Origin: Archegozetes longisetosus
Lineage: Eukaryota; Arthropoda; Arachnida; Sarcoptiformes; Trhypochthoniidae
NCBI GenBank assembly: GCA_018873245.2
Contig: JAEMBT020000007.1
Span: 11,491,129-11,555,128, forward strand
Direction of reading: 5' to 3'
DNA: 64,000 nt
Shown here piece by piece: positions 1-14,000 of the stretch (the first letter of the stretch is position 1; every line of letters begins with the position of its first letter). Below the pieces are notes generated by a model, which was given only the letters and a program-made list of their open reading frames with translations, searched no databases and had not been told where the DNA came from. A program made the translations under genes and the position numbers.

Positions 1-227
1 TGCAGTATATCTTCGCCGACCACTATATCCCATAACATTTAATTTGCTTTCCTCTCGCTCCCACTTTTGGCAATTAATTGTAAACTGTGCGAATACTTTT
101 TTGGTAAATTATACATAAATTTGATGCATCACTTTGCCAAGTCAAATACTTGTGGACGACTGGCTGGTTATTCGCCTCATTTGGTCTCTAAATAAAACTT
201 TAGGATTAATGCCCCTGTCGTTGGAGG

Positions 228-281
<54 letters not shown>
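228..281. repeat. (CT)n microsatellite
   Basis: Almost pure CT dinucleotide run of about 50 bases; the frames across it encode only Ser-Leu or Arg-Glu and are not genes. Confidence 0.95.
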
Positions 282-282
<1 letters not shown>

Positions 283-3200
283 ACTCACTTTTAGTGGACT
301 TTTTTGTGTATGTGTTATCATGGATGAAGTGTTTTTGCATATGTTTGCTCTGATCTCACAAATCATATTTTTGTAAAGCATTAATACTTACTGTGAAACG
401 ACTTTACGGGGGGACTCAATCCTCTATCATTCGATTCATGTTTATCTTACGGTTGCTTCAAATTTGTTGAAACATTATTGGGTTTAACAACAATATGATT
501 AGAGGCATTTTGGTTGAAAACAGAATAAATGATCTCCAGATCTGACTTACTTTCAATGGCATAATTTGCTTGCGATCGTTGAATTTCTATTTAATAAGAC
601 TTGATATGTAATCACTATTTGAAGTAATGATTATTTGAGACAAATAAACAATAGTGAAAATGATTTATTACTTATTATTTGGTCTAACACGAGAAACACA
701 ACTAATTTCGTAACTCAATAGCAAATAATCTTTTCGTAGAGAACTAGCACTAACTCTTCATATATTGGTTTATATAATATTCTGCTATTTCTGAAAAACA
801 GTAAGAGTTGATGGCTTTGAACGAATTTACGAAACATTACTTCTGTTGGGATCTAATTGAAAGGCCTCTACAGACTCATAGTTAGCGAGTGAGAGAAGAG
901 AGACCAAAGAGAATGTATGTATTGTACGGTCGACTGGGCTCTGATGTGTTAAACACGTGTTGTATTAATGCAATATTGTGGTCAATGAGCCAATCTCTTT
1001 GTGTAATGCATTTCGGGCCCCAATTCTATTTAATATAGAGAAATATAAGCGAAACGTAATGCTCATAAATTATGCTCTTTTTTAATGTAGTCACTGTTGT
1101 GTTGCATCACTGTGAGGCGCACAACTAATTATAGAGGTTTCTCACTTCTTTCTCATCTATTTTAATAGTGAAAGTGACAAACTTTTAGATTCATATCTCA
1201 TGTGATCACAGGCAACAGTAGAGACTGCTTTTGATCGAACCTACACAATGGCATTTTATTTATTATTAAATATGATCACAAACAAGAACAACATGAGCCT
1301 AACTTGTCTATTGCTAATATCTCGTTTGTCCCAATGGCCTAAATATGTCGATAATAATGATATTATCAGTTTTTTAATGCTTACAGCTATTCGTCCTCTA
1401 ACTTATATATACATTGTTTAACCCAAAGTTGATAGTACTGGAGACACACACAAAACACGCATAACATATATATATAACTTATAGGCTTATAGTCTTGTTT
1501 GCTGTACGGTTAAAGTAATTGGTGTCGAGTAAATGACGCATCTCTTAATCGTCGTCAGCTGTGTTAAGATTGAAAAGGTTTAGTTTAATGTGGGATATAG
1601 TGATGTCAAACTGAAGAACTGAAAGTCTGAGCACTAATATTGTAATATAGAGTAGTATTAGGAATACTGTATTCTAGAGCAACGCTATTTTATAAGGTAT
1701 AACTTATTGCTTATATCGTTCACATGAAACATGGCTTTAATATTTTAACAGTTTTTGATGCCTTTTCTTCAGCAAAAGCTAAAATTGAAGCTCATTTGGC
1801 ACCAAAATTCATGCATGACTTGTTTCACGTTTATTGCATCAAAACTTCTCATTTTGACTCTAGTGATGATCAATCAAATGAATATTAGCCCATTATAGAG
1901 TCAGAGCCTGAAAGTCCAGCATTTTAGTGTTGCTGTCAGAAGTGCTTTTTCGAGCTCACAATCCTTTGACAAGTGAACAGCTTTCATAATGATTTATAAT
2001 GCTATATAACTTGCATATAACTCAGTGTATTTCGTGCTCAGCGTTTCATTTGTATATTCGCTCCAATTTTAATATAATATACAATATATGTATCAAATGA
2101 AACAGTTTCAGAGCGAGTGCTTTTCGATTTGACCTCTTCTATACATTGTCAATACTTTTGACCCCAAAACTGTCCGCTCTTCTTATTTTTAATATCTTGC
2201 TCGCGTCCAGATGGTCTCCAAAGAGTCAATGCATTACATTTATTACATTTGGGGAGAGCTTCAAGTTAAGAATAGAAGACATTGTGTGTCCGAATGTGTC
2301 CATTGTATACATTATGAAAAGGCGCTAAACTAGTAATTAGTTCTCAGCTCACTCTAACTCACTCTCAATACATAATATTCGCTACAATAAGCATATACTA
2401 GATTTTCTATTCACTAATTATTTATGTGTTAGCACAAATTTTAGGACCAATCTATCTAAAATAACATCTCGAGACTCGATCACTTTGTTTCTCAACTCTT
2501 CATCATATTTATACTGAAGAGTTATTAATTGAAGTGAGAAATAGTCTTTCGACAATTTGAGATTGAAATCAGTTTGGGTTAATATAACTTACAACTAATT
2601 TACTTGACGATAAGCGGAAAGAGCTTTTCTGTAAGCCTCTCATGCTGTAAATGAGTGATACTTTTGTTTAATAGGTTTGAATTTTCGCACTGATTTTCAT
2701 CCTTTCATAATATTTAAAGCGCTGGTGTGTTGGGGCAAATGTGTTGCAATTTTGAACTCCTAATAAAGTCATTACAGATTTTCATAGCAGTGATTAATCG
2801 TTTTAAACGGACTCTATTTTCACAGTTAATTGATATTTAAAATATTCATAATGAAAGATCGTTAATAATCGTAATAACGAAATATCAGAACCTTAATTGC
2901 TTTCTAATCCTCTTTCGCAAAGTTTGCCTGACAAAAATGCTAACTTTAAAGTATGTTCATTAGTTCGATGCGGGGACGGCTTCAACAATCTTTTTGTTTT
3001 AATTCCTTCACTAACATCTAGATTAGAACTAATAGGATTAGTCTTATTAGCGATTTCGGTCAATTTAATAGCATTTCAACAGTCCAAGTACCGAATGTAG
3101 ATCTAGTTCTCAGTTTGATTGACTTAATAATAAGTCTTACTTTTCAGAATTGACTCATAAAATACTTTATTAAGACTGGTGTCTATAATTTTCAAACCTT

Positions 3201-4477
3201 TGATTCGCAACACACTTCAAAAGTATACTCTTCAAAAATGCAATTATAGGGCACTTCAGCTGCATTTTCACTTCGATCGTAAAGATGGCAACACTACCAC
3301 TTTTAACTGTTTGTTGCACACAAACTTCAGCTAAACTTTTTCCTATTAGCAAAACAAGTTTGCATTTGGTTGAAATGTTCGTTGTCTCAGTGCGTCATAT
3401 GTGCTTACAAGCTCATTACAAAAAAGTACATTTTCTCAATTGAAAGCACAAATCAAAAGAATTTTATTGTAAAAGAACATAATTTGAAAAAACAAAATAT
3501 AATTTTAATCTGAACTGATTTGAATAATGCTCTACAAACTGTGAATAAACGTTTTAAAGCCTTGTTTCCAGTATTGAACAAGTTTTGCAAATATTGATTA
3601 CCAGTAGGTCTTAGAAGTCGGAGTCAGTTATATGTCTCTTAGGAATTGATTGAAATAATAGTTGATTGCTATATTATATTATGAAAGAAGGATTAAATAA
3701 CTTAGACTTTAAGTATTTAGACGAACGCACAGATCAGATCTGGTTTGTTCACACTGAATAGTCACTCTTAATGAGCATTAAAGATTACATTCACCTTAAG
3801 CTGAGACCATTACCACCAACGCTAATGCGAAGAATTAGTAGGCGTTTGATTAACTACTGACGAATGTTTAGCATTTTGAATAGTAACGCTGAGAACGACG
3901 GCATCTTAGTTAAGCTGTTTTATGGTATCTCGTAGGCATCGCTATCTCTAACAATTGAGAGTTGATCTCATTATAATTGCTTGTAATTACAATCATAAAT
4001 AACTGCGACAAACAAAAGGATAAACAGTTTCCTGTATAAGAAAAGAAAACATAATTAAATTTATCTTAACATAACATACGATTGAGTATAAAGTGATGCT
4101 TTCAGTTCATAAGTAATTATTACTATTTAGGGTCTAAACGAATCACATTAACAATTGAATGTTAACGTGACAGAAAGTGCGCTGTCATCTCATTACTCCT
4201 AATCAATTCGGAACACTTTCTTATTTCATTATTGCATACTTCAATTACTGTTTGTTGCTTAACCAAATATAAAATAATCACTTTCTGTCAATAGCTTCAA
4301 ATATGAAGGATAATTATAAGTTTTAAATAAGCATATAATTAATACTTCATCAATTCATTTCAACTTTGCTTGTATTTGATTTTTTCCCCGAAAAATAGAC
4401 GAACAACATAATAGGACAGGTCTAAAACAGATCTTTTTTTTATAACTATAATAATAATTATTTCAAAATTATATAAT

Positions 4478-4480
<3 letters not shown>

Positions 4481-4508
<28 letters not shown>
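4481..4508. repeat. (GA)n microsatellite
   Basis: Fourteen GA units, uninterrupted. Confidence 0.95.
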
Positions 4509-4511
<3 letters not shown>

Positions 4512-4891
4512 CTAAGTGAAAAACATTGTTAAATGAATGCAAATGGTATCCTTTAAATTAAATTGCCATACAAGAGCCACTGCTAGCTTTTTGTGTTTGC
4601 GATTGCTAAAAAGTAAGATAACATCTTGTTTGTGTTAGACTTCCTATTGAATGATTTTTGCGAAGCCATTGAATCACAAATGATTTTTGTTGCAATATTT
4701 ATGAATTGTCTGTATTTATAATAATTTGGAATCACTAAACAACAAGTGATTACTGTTTTGCGATTTTTATAAATTTGCTTTTCTCAAAGGCTCTGATAAG
4801 CGCGTCAACACATATCTGGTTTTTATTTAGTTATATTTTACCTTAACTTTTGATGAGCTAATTGTTTATTTTTGATTACATTGACATTTAG

Positions 4892-5026
4892 GTAACGGAC
4901 AGAACTGCAACGTTCACCGCTTGGTTAGAATTACTAGATTTTAATGCTATTCAATGGATTACATGCATGAGAAAAGCCGATTATGCGCCCGAACGTAATG
5001 CTATTCTATTACTGTTCCGCGGACAG
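4892..5026 (+). CDS. ham: hamlet exon A: PR-domain segment
   Basis: A 135-bp exon follows a TTTAG acceptor and ends at GGACAG before GTATGA; it is phase 0 at both ends. It encodes 45 residues including [15 protein letters not shown] and [12 protein letters not shown]. These correspond to the PR-domain stretch with the W-x-x-x-(I/M)-x-x-A and (E/D)-x-N positions seen in MECOM (SNWMRYINSAQYEDEQN). It is the most 5' coding exon I can recognise. The protein part before it must come from an upstream exon. Confidence 0.8.
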
Positions 5027-8000
5027 GTATGATTTACATTCTTTAATAATATCATTAGCAATTAATTAATCTAAATTCACTTGATTTTGCTTATTACGGC
5101 TAAAGCCACTCAAAGCCTTTAAGGCTATTCTATAAACTTAACATTCCTTTGAAGTTGATCTCAGCTCTAAATCCAATATCATTATTGGTTTGACTTATTT
5201 GTAAAGAATTTCAAATTCGTCAAATAGTAATTCATTTGAATTATATGTGCTGTTTTTCTTTAGCAACTAATACTAACAGCAATTTATCCTCATTTATATC
5301 GATGTTTATCAATATATCGATAATAAGCGAATTCGTTTTATCTCTTCAAAAATCAATTTAAATATATTTGAAACTCTCAACACTTACAACACTTACATCT
5401 TAACCAGTTTTCAAAACTCATATCTATAGTCAATTTAATGCTTTTAATTTGCCTTAAATAGTCGTTAAGTTTGATTTACATTTGTTAAAACTGATGTGTT
5501 AACTGAAGTTGACGCTCTCAACTATTGTTCAGACTCGCAATAAGTCTGTTCATAACTGTCGACAATACAGATGAATAATGAAATCAATAGATTGAAAACA
5601 TCTATAATTAGAAGTCTGTTTCATAAAATCCGTATAATTAACGCATTCCGGTATTCGCATTGTTCAAAAAAATTTTCTATAAATTTCTATTGTGACTGAA
5701 CCGCATATTCTTCAGTCCACTCTTTGCATAAAAGTCATAATATATCCGGATATCCGCATGTATTTGGCAAAGCCGTGAATCCTACAATTGGCCACATTTA
5801 CAGTTAGTCTTCATAATTGTTATTCCTTTGTATAAAAAGAAAATTATGTGTCCATCCATTCATAGCTTTCATAAACTGTTATTATAATGAGTGCTTAAAC
5901 AGATGTTTTGATTGACTAAAAAAGTGATTTTAATATAAATGGTTATGTATATGATCTTTGATGTACTATCAGGATGTCTGACGGAAAGTATTAATTACCG
6001 CCTACTCTCGCTTTCATAGTAGACATTATTACTAAATTGAGGACAGGTTATCATTCAATTTATTAACTGTTATTCCTGCCTTATTAGTCAGTTTATTCTT
6101 GCTGTAAGTCACTTTTTTCAAATACTAATTTGTTAGTTACAAATTTATCGCTTAATTGCTAATAATTAACTGTTTATTTTATGTTTGACTTTTTCTAAAA
6201 GTATATTCAGTTTAGAAGAATGAGTAGAATGTGCCCAAACTTTTAGCGTTGGTGGTCAGCCGTCAGGCATTCACCGGGTAAACTAACAACTTCTTATTTA
6301 TTATATTTGTGTCATTAACTAATAATATAATTTGCATTCCCAAATTAAAAAGAATAATCATTAGTTTGAATGCAAACCAAACAAGTCTTCTAATTGAATA
6401 GCCAGACAACGAGACTTAGTATAGAAAAAATGTAGTAGTCCTCAATCTCAGTTTCATTTTTAAACTTCAGTTACATTTGTTTACAATTCATTATTAAGAG
6501 TAGCTAAGAAGAACTTAAATCAGAAAGCACCCTTCAAATCTGACCCTTTAATAGGTATGGATTAAGTTTTCAGTCAAAAGTAACTCAAAACCAACTTTTT
6601 AATTGCCAAAGCAGACAGTGGTTACTTTTCTGTGACAAAGTCATGTTCACTAGCCCTAACCCTTAACTCTTAATCGAACAGTACCACTGATTCTAGTCCG
6701 CACAATCAGCGAATCTGTGGTTACAGTTAGACAGATAGTTATTATTATTATGTATATATTGGTATATATAGGTGTGATCCTTGTTCTACTATTATTAATG
6801 TGTTGAATCTTTGAGGAAGTATCTAAAGCATAAAAAATTTGAATGGAGAATAATAAATGACAAGAAACAAATTTTTCACACTCTCAAACTGTGGGCCGAA
6901 TTGGAATAATTAGCACTGAATCAGATTAGTTTTCATTTTTGTCACTGCAGGCACTTTAATGCTAAATATTTTTTTTGTTTCAAGTACTTCACTCAGTTTT
7001 GATTAGAGCATTTTTTGTAATTAATTTTTAAATTTTGTGCTATGATCGACCAAAATTTATCAATATTTTAGTGAAATTGAGTTTTTATCAGTTTTTAAAA
7101 TCGTTTTTTCAACATTTGTTTGTTGCTGCCATGAAAAGAGGACTCTTTCCTCTGCGGTAATTGAACTAAAATGAAGACATTTATTGATCGTTTAGTTAGT
7201 GATTATTTAGTTTTTGGCGTATAGATTGATTTAATTGCATAAAACCAAAATGAGTTATCTTAAGTTAGATCCCAAAACGTGTCTCTTGAAAATTTGATTC
7301 ATTCCAATACTTGTGATAAGATTATTAATAACAGCAAACGATCTGTAACTTAATACAAGAAAAACTATATATTTCACTAAATCAGAGTAAGGGATGAAGT
7401 AATAAATGATTTTTTCATATTTAATGTTCTTCAAATAGTTCGTTGGCAACATGTCTTACTTTCTTTATACAATTTAACGCTTTCTTAATGATTGTTTGAT
7501 CAAATTTTCTTAAATAAATCAAATAAGAATCATTGAATTGCTCTCATGTCGCAAAGATTTACAATGCTTGTAATGCTCTTATCTTTTCATTGGAAAAACC
7601 GATTTCAAAGCTATGAATTACTTGAAAATCCTTAACTTCACAATTGAATAGCCTTTTAAAAGAATTATCACAACCCAAACAATTAATTAACATTTCGTTC
7701 ATTTAAGTTAAACTGAAGGTTGAAAATTTGAAAGCGTTGTTTCAATAGAATCTTTGAGATATTTCAATTTTATCTGAATATCGCTATCAAAATGATTGTT
7801 TAGAAAATCAATCATTATTTTAACTTTACCCTAACCTATAGCTTTAATTAAAACGTTCGCAAATTCAAGTCTTATTTCTTGTCGATGATTTAGTCCACAA
7901 ATTTGTATGAAAACTAACGCAATCGTCTGATTGTTTAGCTTGATAACATTTATTGAATAACGAAATAGACTCAGAAAACAGTTATAATAAGTAAATTACT

Positions 8001-11000
8001 TCTGAGTGCTTTTAAACTAATTGGGGTTTCATTGTGTGAACTGATAGCTAACTTGAAGCTACCCAACAGTCGATTATCAGCAAAACTGAACTTTTCTGCT
8101 TTTGCTCTTATTCTAATTTTAAAAGCTGTAAATTTTGATTACATTAATCATTACTTTAATGATCATTCCTTTCCTTTTTCTTAAATAAAATAAAAGAAAA
8201 CCTGATTTGTATAAACTCTTCTGATTTGTTGAACACTTGAGTGTCATTTACATCAATAAGTTCTGAATATTTGCGATTTGAGAGAAATGGGAGTAACGCA
8301 TACTATGACATAGTATCGCAATTTCATATATTAATACGTGGCCCGATCTGACATCGCGAAGATGTAGAATTAGTTTGACTGGTCTGTAAATAAGTCAAAC
8401 TAATTATCTTATGGACATATTTTCCTATCAATCTGTTCGATGCTTGAGGTTCAATAGTAAGCAAGTATTGCGAATATTGTTGCGAATCTCGTCCATTGGC
8501 TTCCCTGCCCTTCCCTTTAGCTTGAGGTTTATTACTTGATCGAAATTAGGCCACTTGGATATTAAACGATTCACTTTTTTTCTTCATCACATCTTACGCT
8601 ATAAGTTGGATAGAGAGACAGAGCTCTTTGGCACTCTTTGGCACTCCACCCCAAAGGCTTAAGAGTTGAATCTTTTTGATTATCATTCAATATAAACAGC
8701 TCAATGCTTCGAGGCTTAATTGAGTTGAGGCATGAATAATAATAATAATATCGTTTTGAAATGCAATGCCCAGTTTGGGCTTCAAATCAACAAAACAACA
8801 ATAAGCTATAGTATTATTCCATTGTGTTGTCCCACATTTTGCATCACATATTTTATTTCTCTTTCAAATACTTTTAAAGACTTGCACTTATTTTCTACGC
8901 AAATGGATTGCAAGATCAAAATGTATCTTAAGCTGCTTTAATGATGATGCATAAGGTTAACATGTGTGCAATCAATAGTGAAAGTGGTTTTGGCCCTATT
9001 CGCAGAATTGCCATTTAAGAAATGAAATCAAACTTTTCTTATATAACTATTTACTCGTAGTTTTGATCAACAAATATATTATATTTTGTACAATCACTGC
9101 ATAAAGTATTACTCAATGAACTGCTATTCACAATTTGAATCATTTAAAGCCCATTTCGATGCAATTCCAGGTCATCATTAAAGGCATATATACATTATTG
9201 ACAAAAGGGTGGCTCAAAAACGGTTTATAATTGTTTTAGTCTATTACAGATAGCGTAGACTATTTTTGGCTAACATTTAAATAGATTTATTTGATTGACT
9301 GAACGCTTCAATTATGAGATAATAATTACGTGAAATCTTAGTTGTTAAGCAAACGATCTAATCGCATAAAATTACATCAAATTTGATGCAGTAATTATAT
9401 TTCCTAAAATAAGTTAGTGCTGTTGTTATTTTCTTCTGATTTTATTATTTTTCTCAATTATAAAATTGAAAGATTTATTGATATTTTACTAAAATTACTT
9501 AAGTTATAAATAAACTTAAGTTAGTTAATGTTAATGATTAGTGGCTCACTTTTACGAATCGAAATAATAAGTTTGTGCAGACTTCACACTAACAAATCAG
9601 TTGACACAATATCGATGAACAGGAGTCTAGTCCGATATTCAGTCGTTTACGGCTTCTATTTGACTTTCTCTAAGGCATTGTTACGCTCATAATCTAAAGA
9701 ATAAGCTATTGAAAATACACATATAGTAGACCTACATTTGCCTTTTATATAAGCATACAATAATAATATTAGATTATTAGCTCAAATTATACTGTGAAAT
9801 ATAATTTTAATATATTAAGCACTAAAGTTAAATCCCTTTAAGAACAATTACTGTGGCTGTGATACAGTCATAGCAGTATTACTCGCATGTATTCCATAGT
9901 AATAATATAATAATAAAGGTGTATCCTTTAATTTATCTCTAAAGAATTCAGAATCTATCATCTTCCTGGTCACGACGCAACCTTTCAATAGACACTATAC
10001 AAGAAATTTGAAAATCGTGAAATAGCAACTGCTGAGCGTTTCAGATGATCTCAATTTGATAACATGTTGTAGTTATTCAGCTTTTAAGTTGAATTTTGTT
10101 TCTATTAAACTTACTATTATCTCGATTTTACACATTCAACTCTCTGTTATGATTAACCGTTTAGTTCATTATTTATATGCATATCTGATGACCGACTCCC
10201 TGATCAATACTTTATTTTGTTGCTTACACCCAATCAATATTTATTGACTGCTCACATTTACAACTTTCTTAATTTGTATTGTTTTCTATTGTGAAACAAG
10301 TGGTCGAAAAAGTCCAGATAGAGTGACTACGGAGTGCATTAAACCTTTGAGTATAATGTATTGAAAAATCAAGATTATTAGATGAAGGGCTACTTTAAAT
10401 GTGTGGGTATTTGATGTGCACGAAATTTTTAAAATGGGCAAACGATAATATTCATAATATTAAATAGCTTTAATGTGGAGCACGTGCACCAAAAGGCCTG
10501 ATGGACGCGTGTCTTCCACAATGGGTGAGGCCTTTGCTGCCATCACTCACAGGCATCAGCAGCTACTTCGATGACCTACTTTGACCCTATCTTAAGCAAC
10601 TCTTTAATAATAAAAAGTTCTTTTTTTCTTCAAGAACAATATAAGGAAAAGTGGTTAGCGTGAAATGAATGCCCACACTCTCGCTTATGAAAGATTAGCG
10701 TTACTAGTGGTGTGTTATTAACAAAATAAAGTATTGGATAACGATTCTTCTCTCAGTTGGTATCACGCCGTTTTTTAACCACTTTCCAAAACACAATCGG
10801 TTCGTTGAGTCTCTCCCCTCTCTTCAATTGTAACTGTTTGGACTGGCATTGCCTAATTTGAATTTTCATAAAAAAAACTTATTTACAAAGATTGAATCTG
10901 AAAAGTTTATCATTTGATAATGAAAAATAAGGAATAAACGACTTTTTTCATTGTTCACCTTAACTTATTAACTGTATTTTTCGATAAGAATCTGCCGAAC

Positions 11001-14000
11001 GGCACAATTTTAGTTAATTAGTGTAGGAATAATACATATAAATTTCATATTAGATGCCTAGAGATCTGCAAAACTTTTGAATTAGTCCTTGTGTTTGATA
11101 AAAATATAAGTGAAGAACTGGTTTACATCCTGATGTTGCAGTCCTTATTATCTGTTGGCTGATAGTTAAATAGGTGAAAACTAGAAGATATATGAAAGAG
11201 ACTCTTTTACTTCTCGTTCTCTGTTGTGCTTCATTTTCATTTATAACAGGGCTGTGCCCAAATATGACTTATCGAAAACAAAAATCAGCATAACATAAGT
11301 CAGTTTGAAACACTCTCATGCCATTAAACTTGTTCAGATCCAGGAGTTCTCCGGACTCCAAGCAGATTCTTCGGTGGCAATCGGAGCACAGATAGGATTA
11401 ATCAGTGTTTGTGAAAAAGAGAAAGAGTAAGATAGGGATTGAAAATTATGAGGCATGAGGTTCACAATTTGCAAAGGCGTGGTCCCTGTCCGACATATTC
11501 ACAAGATTTTGAGGTCATCTTTCTTTCTTTCTTGAGTTAATGCGTTTTCCATCATCCATAATAATAAATATATTATAGTATATTATATGAAAAAAATGTT
11601 TCGGTTCTGGTACTACTTTCACCCCTAACTCTTCCCGTTAATCATTTCTTACTGAGTCCTTGTGCTGACTTGCAGTCAATTTTAACACAATTAAACCTGT
11701 AATAAGAAATGCACATTAGCCGAAAAATCTTATCATAAACTAAATCAAATCGATGGAAGAGTCTAAACATAGTTTTAATTATTGCAAAAGTCATTATGTA
11801 AATAGTGGTCTCATTCCTAAATAAAAGCTTTGTTGATCTTTAAATTGTTTATTGGAGTTGGAGTTGAAAGAGGATTGCACGTTACAAACAACTATCATTA
11901 TTGAAAATTTATCACTTTTTAAACCAAATTCGACTTAAGTACACAAAAAAATAATTTCCAATAACGATCAAATTGAGAGCTGTGTGAGTGTTTTATATTG
12001 TATTACTAGCAAAGGTATCGCCCATTTATCAATTCAAGGATGATATTTCCTGACGCCTGAATATTGTTCGGCAATTTTAGACAATTGTTTTCATTTCTTA
12101 ACTATGTTCGCGGACCTGTTGACTCGCGAAGGTCTACTTTAAGCCTTTTAATCTGACACAAGATATAATAACCACAATAAATACCTAAATAAATATATAA
12201 ATTTCAGATATTAATATTTGAGTTCCCTTATCATGTGTTTAATGTTGGTTTGCACTGCCATTCAGAATATAATAAAGTGAATGCCAGCGAGACTGAGAAG
12301 AGAAAAATTGATGCAATCATTTCTCTTGTAATGGAAATAATGATTAAGCGAAAGGAAAAATAATAACTAATACATGAAGGAATGCGATTTCGTGTTCTGG
12401 CCAGTCAAGTCAAGTCAAGTCAAGTCAAATCAAGTCAAGTCAAGTATTAGGTGGAGATTCATTCTTTCATTTCTCTAATTTTTCACTTTAACAAAAAAGT
12501 TTCATATCTTGTTGTTTAGTTCGACAACAATAAGAAAATTAATTTTACGGTGAATTCTCTGTTGCTTAGGAAATGAATCAAACTTATAATCTTGCGCTCA
12601 TTCGCATCATCTCAATTGATTGAATGTATCGGTTTTTTTCATGAGTTTTGACATTTGAAAGTATAACAATTTTGCATTATATAACATATTTGTTACGCTA
12701 TCATTTTCTATGATTTTATTTGATTCCGCTATTCTTTCGCCCCGTTAACCGCTTTGGGATAACACATCAATTCTGTTGTACACGAAACTCTTTATCAGTT
12801 GCATATAAATGTTCAATTGACTTGACTTCACCCAATTTAATATGAAATGAATTTATTGTCAATGTAAGTAAGGGGTGACCTATCGATTGAACCTTTTTCA
12901 AGTACGCAAAACAATGAAAAATAGTTACAGTTAAGTCATGTTATGTCAAAGCAGTCAGAACAACAATTAAAGAGTAAACAAAGTTAAGGACAATCCAAAA
13001 ACTTTTATGTTAAAGGATAGTATATTATAAGAAAAACTTGTATTTTTCACACAATTATTGTATGCTTTTCAAACTTTATGGTCAATTTTGGAATTATTTT
13101 CTGAATACAATCTTATAATTATTGAGGTTATAGTCCTATTTTGGGTTTATCTCAATAATTGCATGAATCGCATCGCTTATTAAGTCATTGCCATATTTAA
13201 ATTGATACAATTCTTCAATTTAATGACTGCTTATTAGTCGGCTATAAATATAATCGTATATAATACTGAATTGATTAATGCTCGAGATTTTCTCATGAAA
13301 AAATGAGACTTCAAATATTTTCAGCGATCAGTCATTACTTAACTGCTCGATTGAAGAGCGTGTCACTCTGAGCACTTATTGAGAAACAGGTAATTCAATT
13401 TATTTATATCGATATTGTTTGCATTTCAAATCATCAATGTGTCTATTGAGTAATTCCTGTATTTTTTCTAATTGAAACTTCTAAAAAATTATATCTCATG
13501 ACAGTTAAAGGTTGAAACAAATTTGAAATATTGATTAATTATTTGATTGTGACGTTAATTAATTAAAGTGGCATTTCATAAAAGTGGCATCAATATTACA
13601 TCGTTAACTTATAGAGAGTAAATATAGAAATGCTTTGATTGTTTTTCGCAATACTGCTGTGCACAACAATTGTCGTTTTCTTATGCTCAATATTGATAAC
13701 CTAATTGAACCAAACAAAATCACCCTTAAAAGCAGTCCAATCTTTGCGAAATAAAAGTACGGCTTAGCCTTTAATAAATTGATGAATTTCATGTAAATCT
13801 AACGTTCGTTAGTTGTATGAGTCGTAATTCATATTTTCTAATTGATAATTTAATTAAATTAGTTCTAAACTAACACAAATATATGCTTAAGACTTGAATA
13901 TAAAAAATTAATTATAGTTTTACATAACTTTTGAGCTGACAGATTGAGTTTTAAACTTGAATTTTTGCGTTGTATCTGTTTCGTACGCTCTTACAAAACA

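Larger units (their letters stand above)
1..4891. other. Upstream/intronic AT-rich sequence of hamlet
   Basis: No convincing exon, RNA gene or transposon is seen on either strand apart from (CT)n and (GA)n microsatellites. It is probably intron or 5' flank of hamlet, because the first recognised exon begins with a splice acceptor in mid PR domain. Confidence 0.5.

Noticed and set aside
134-381. Overlapping frames of about 80 codons on both strands
   Set aside because: They run through the (CT)n microsatellite and consist of Ser-Leu or Arg-Glu repeats.
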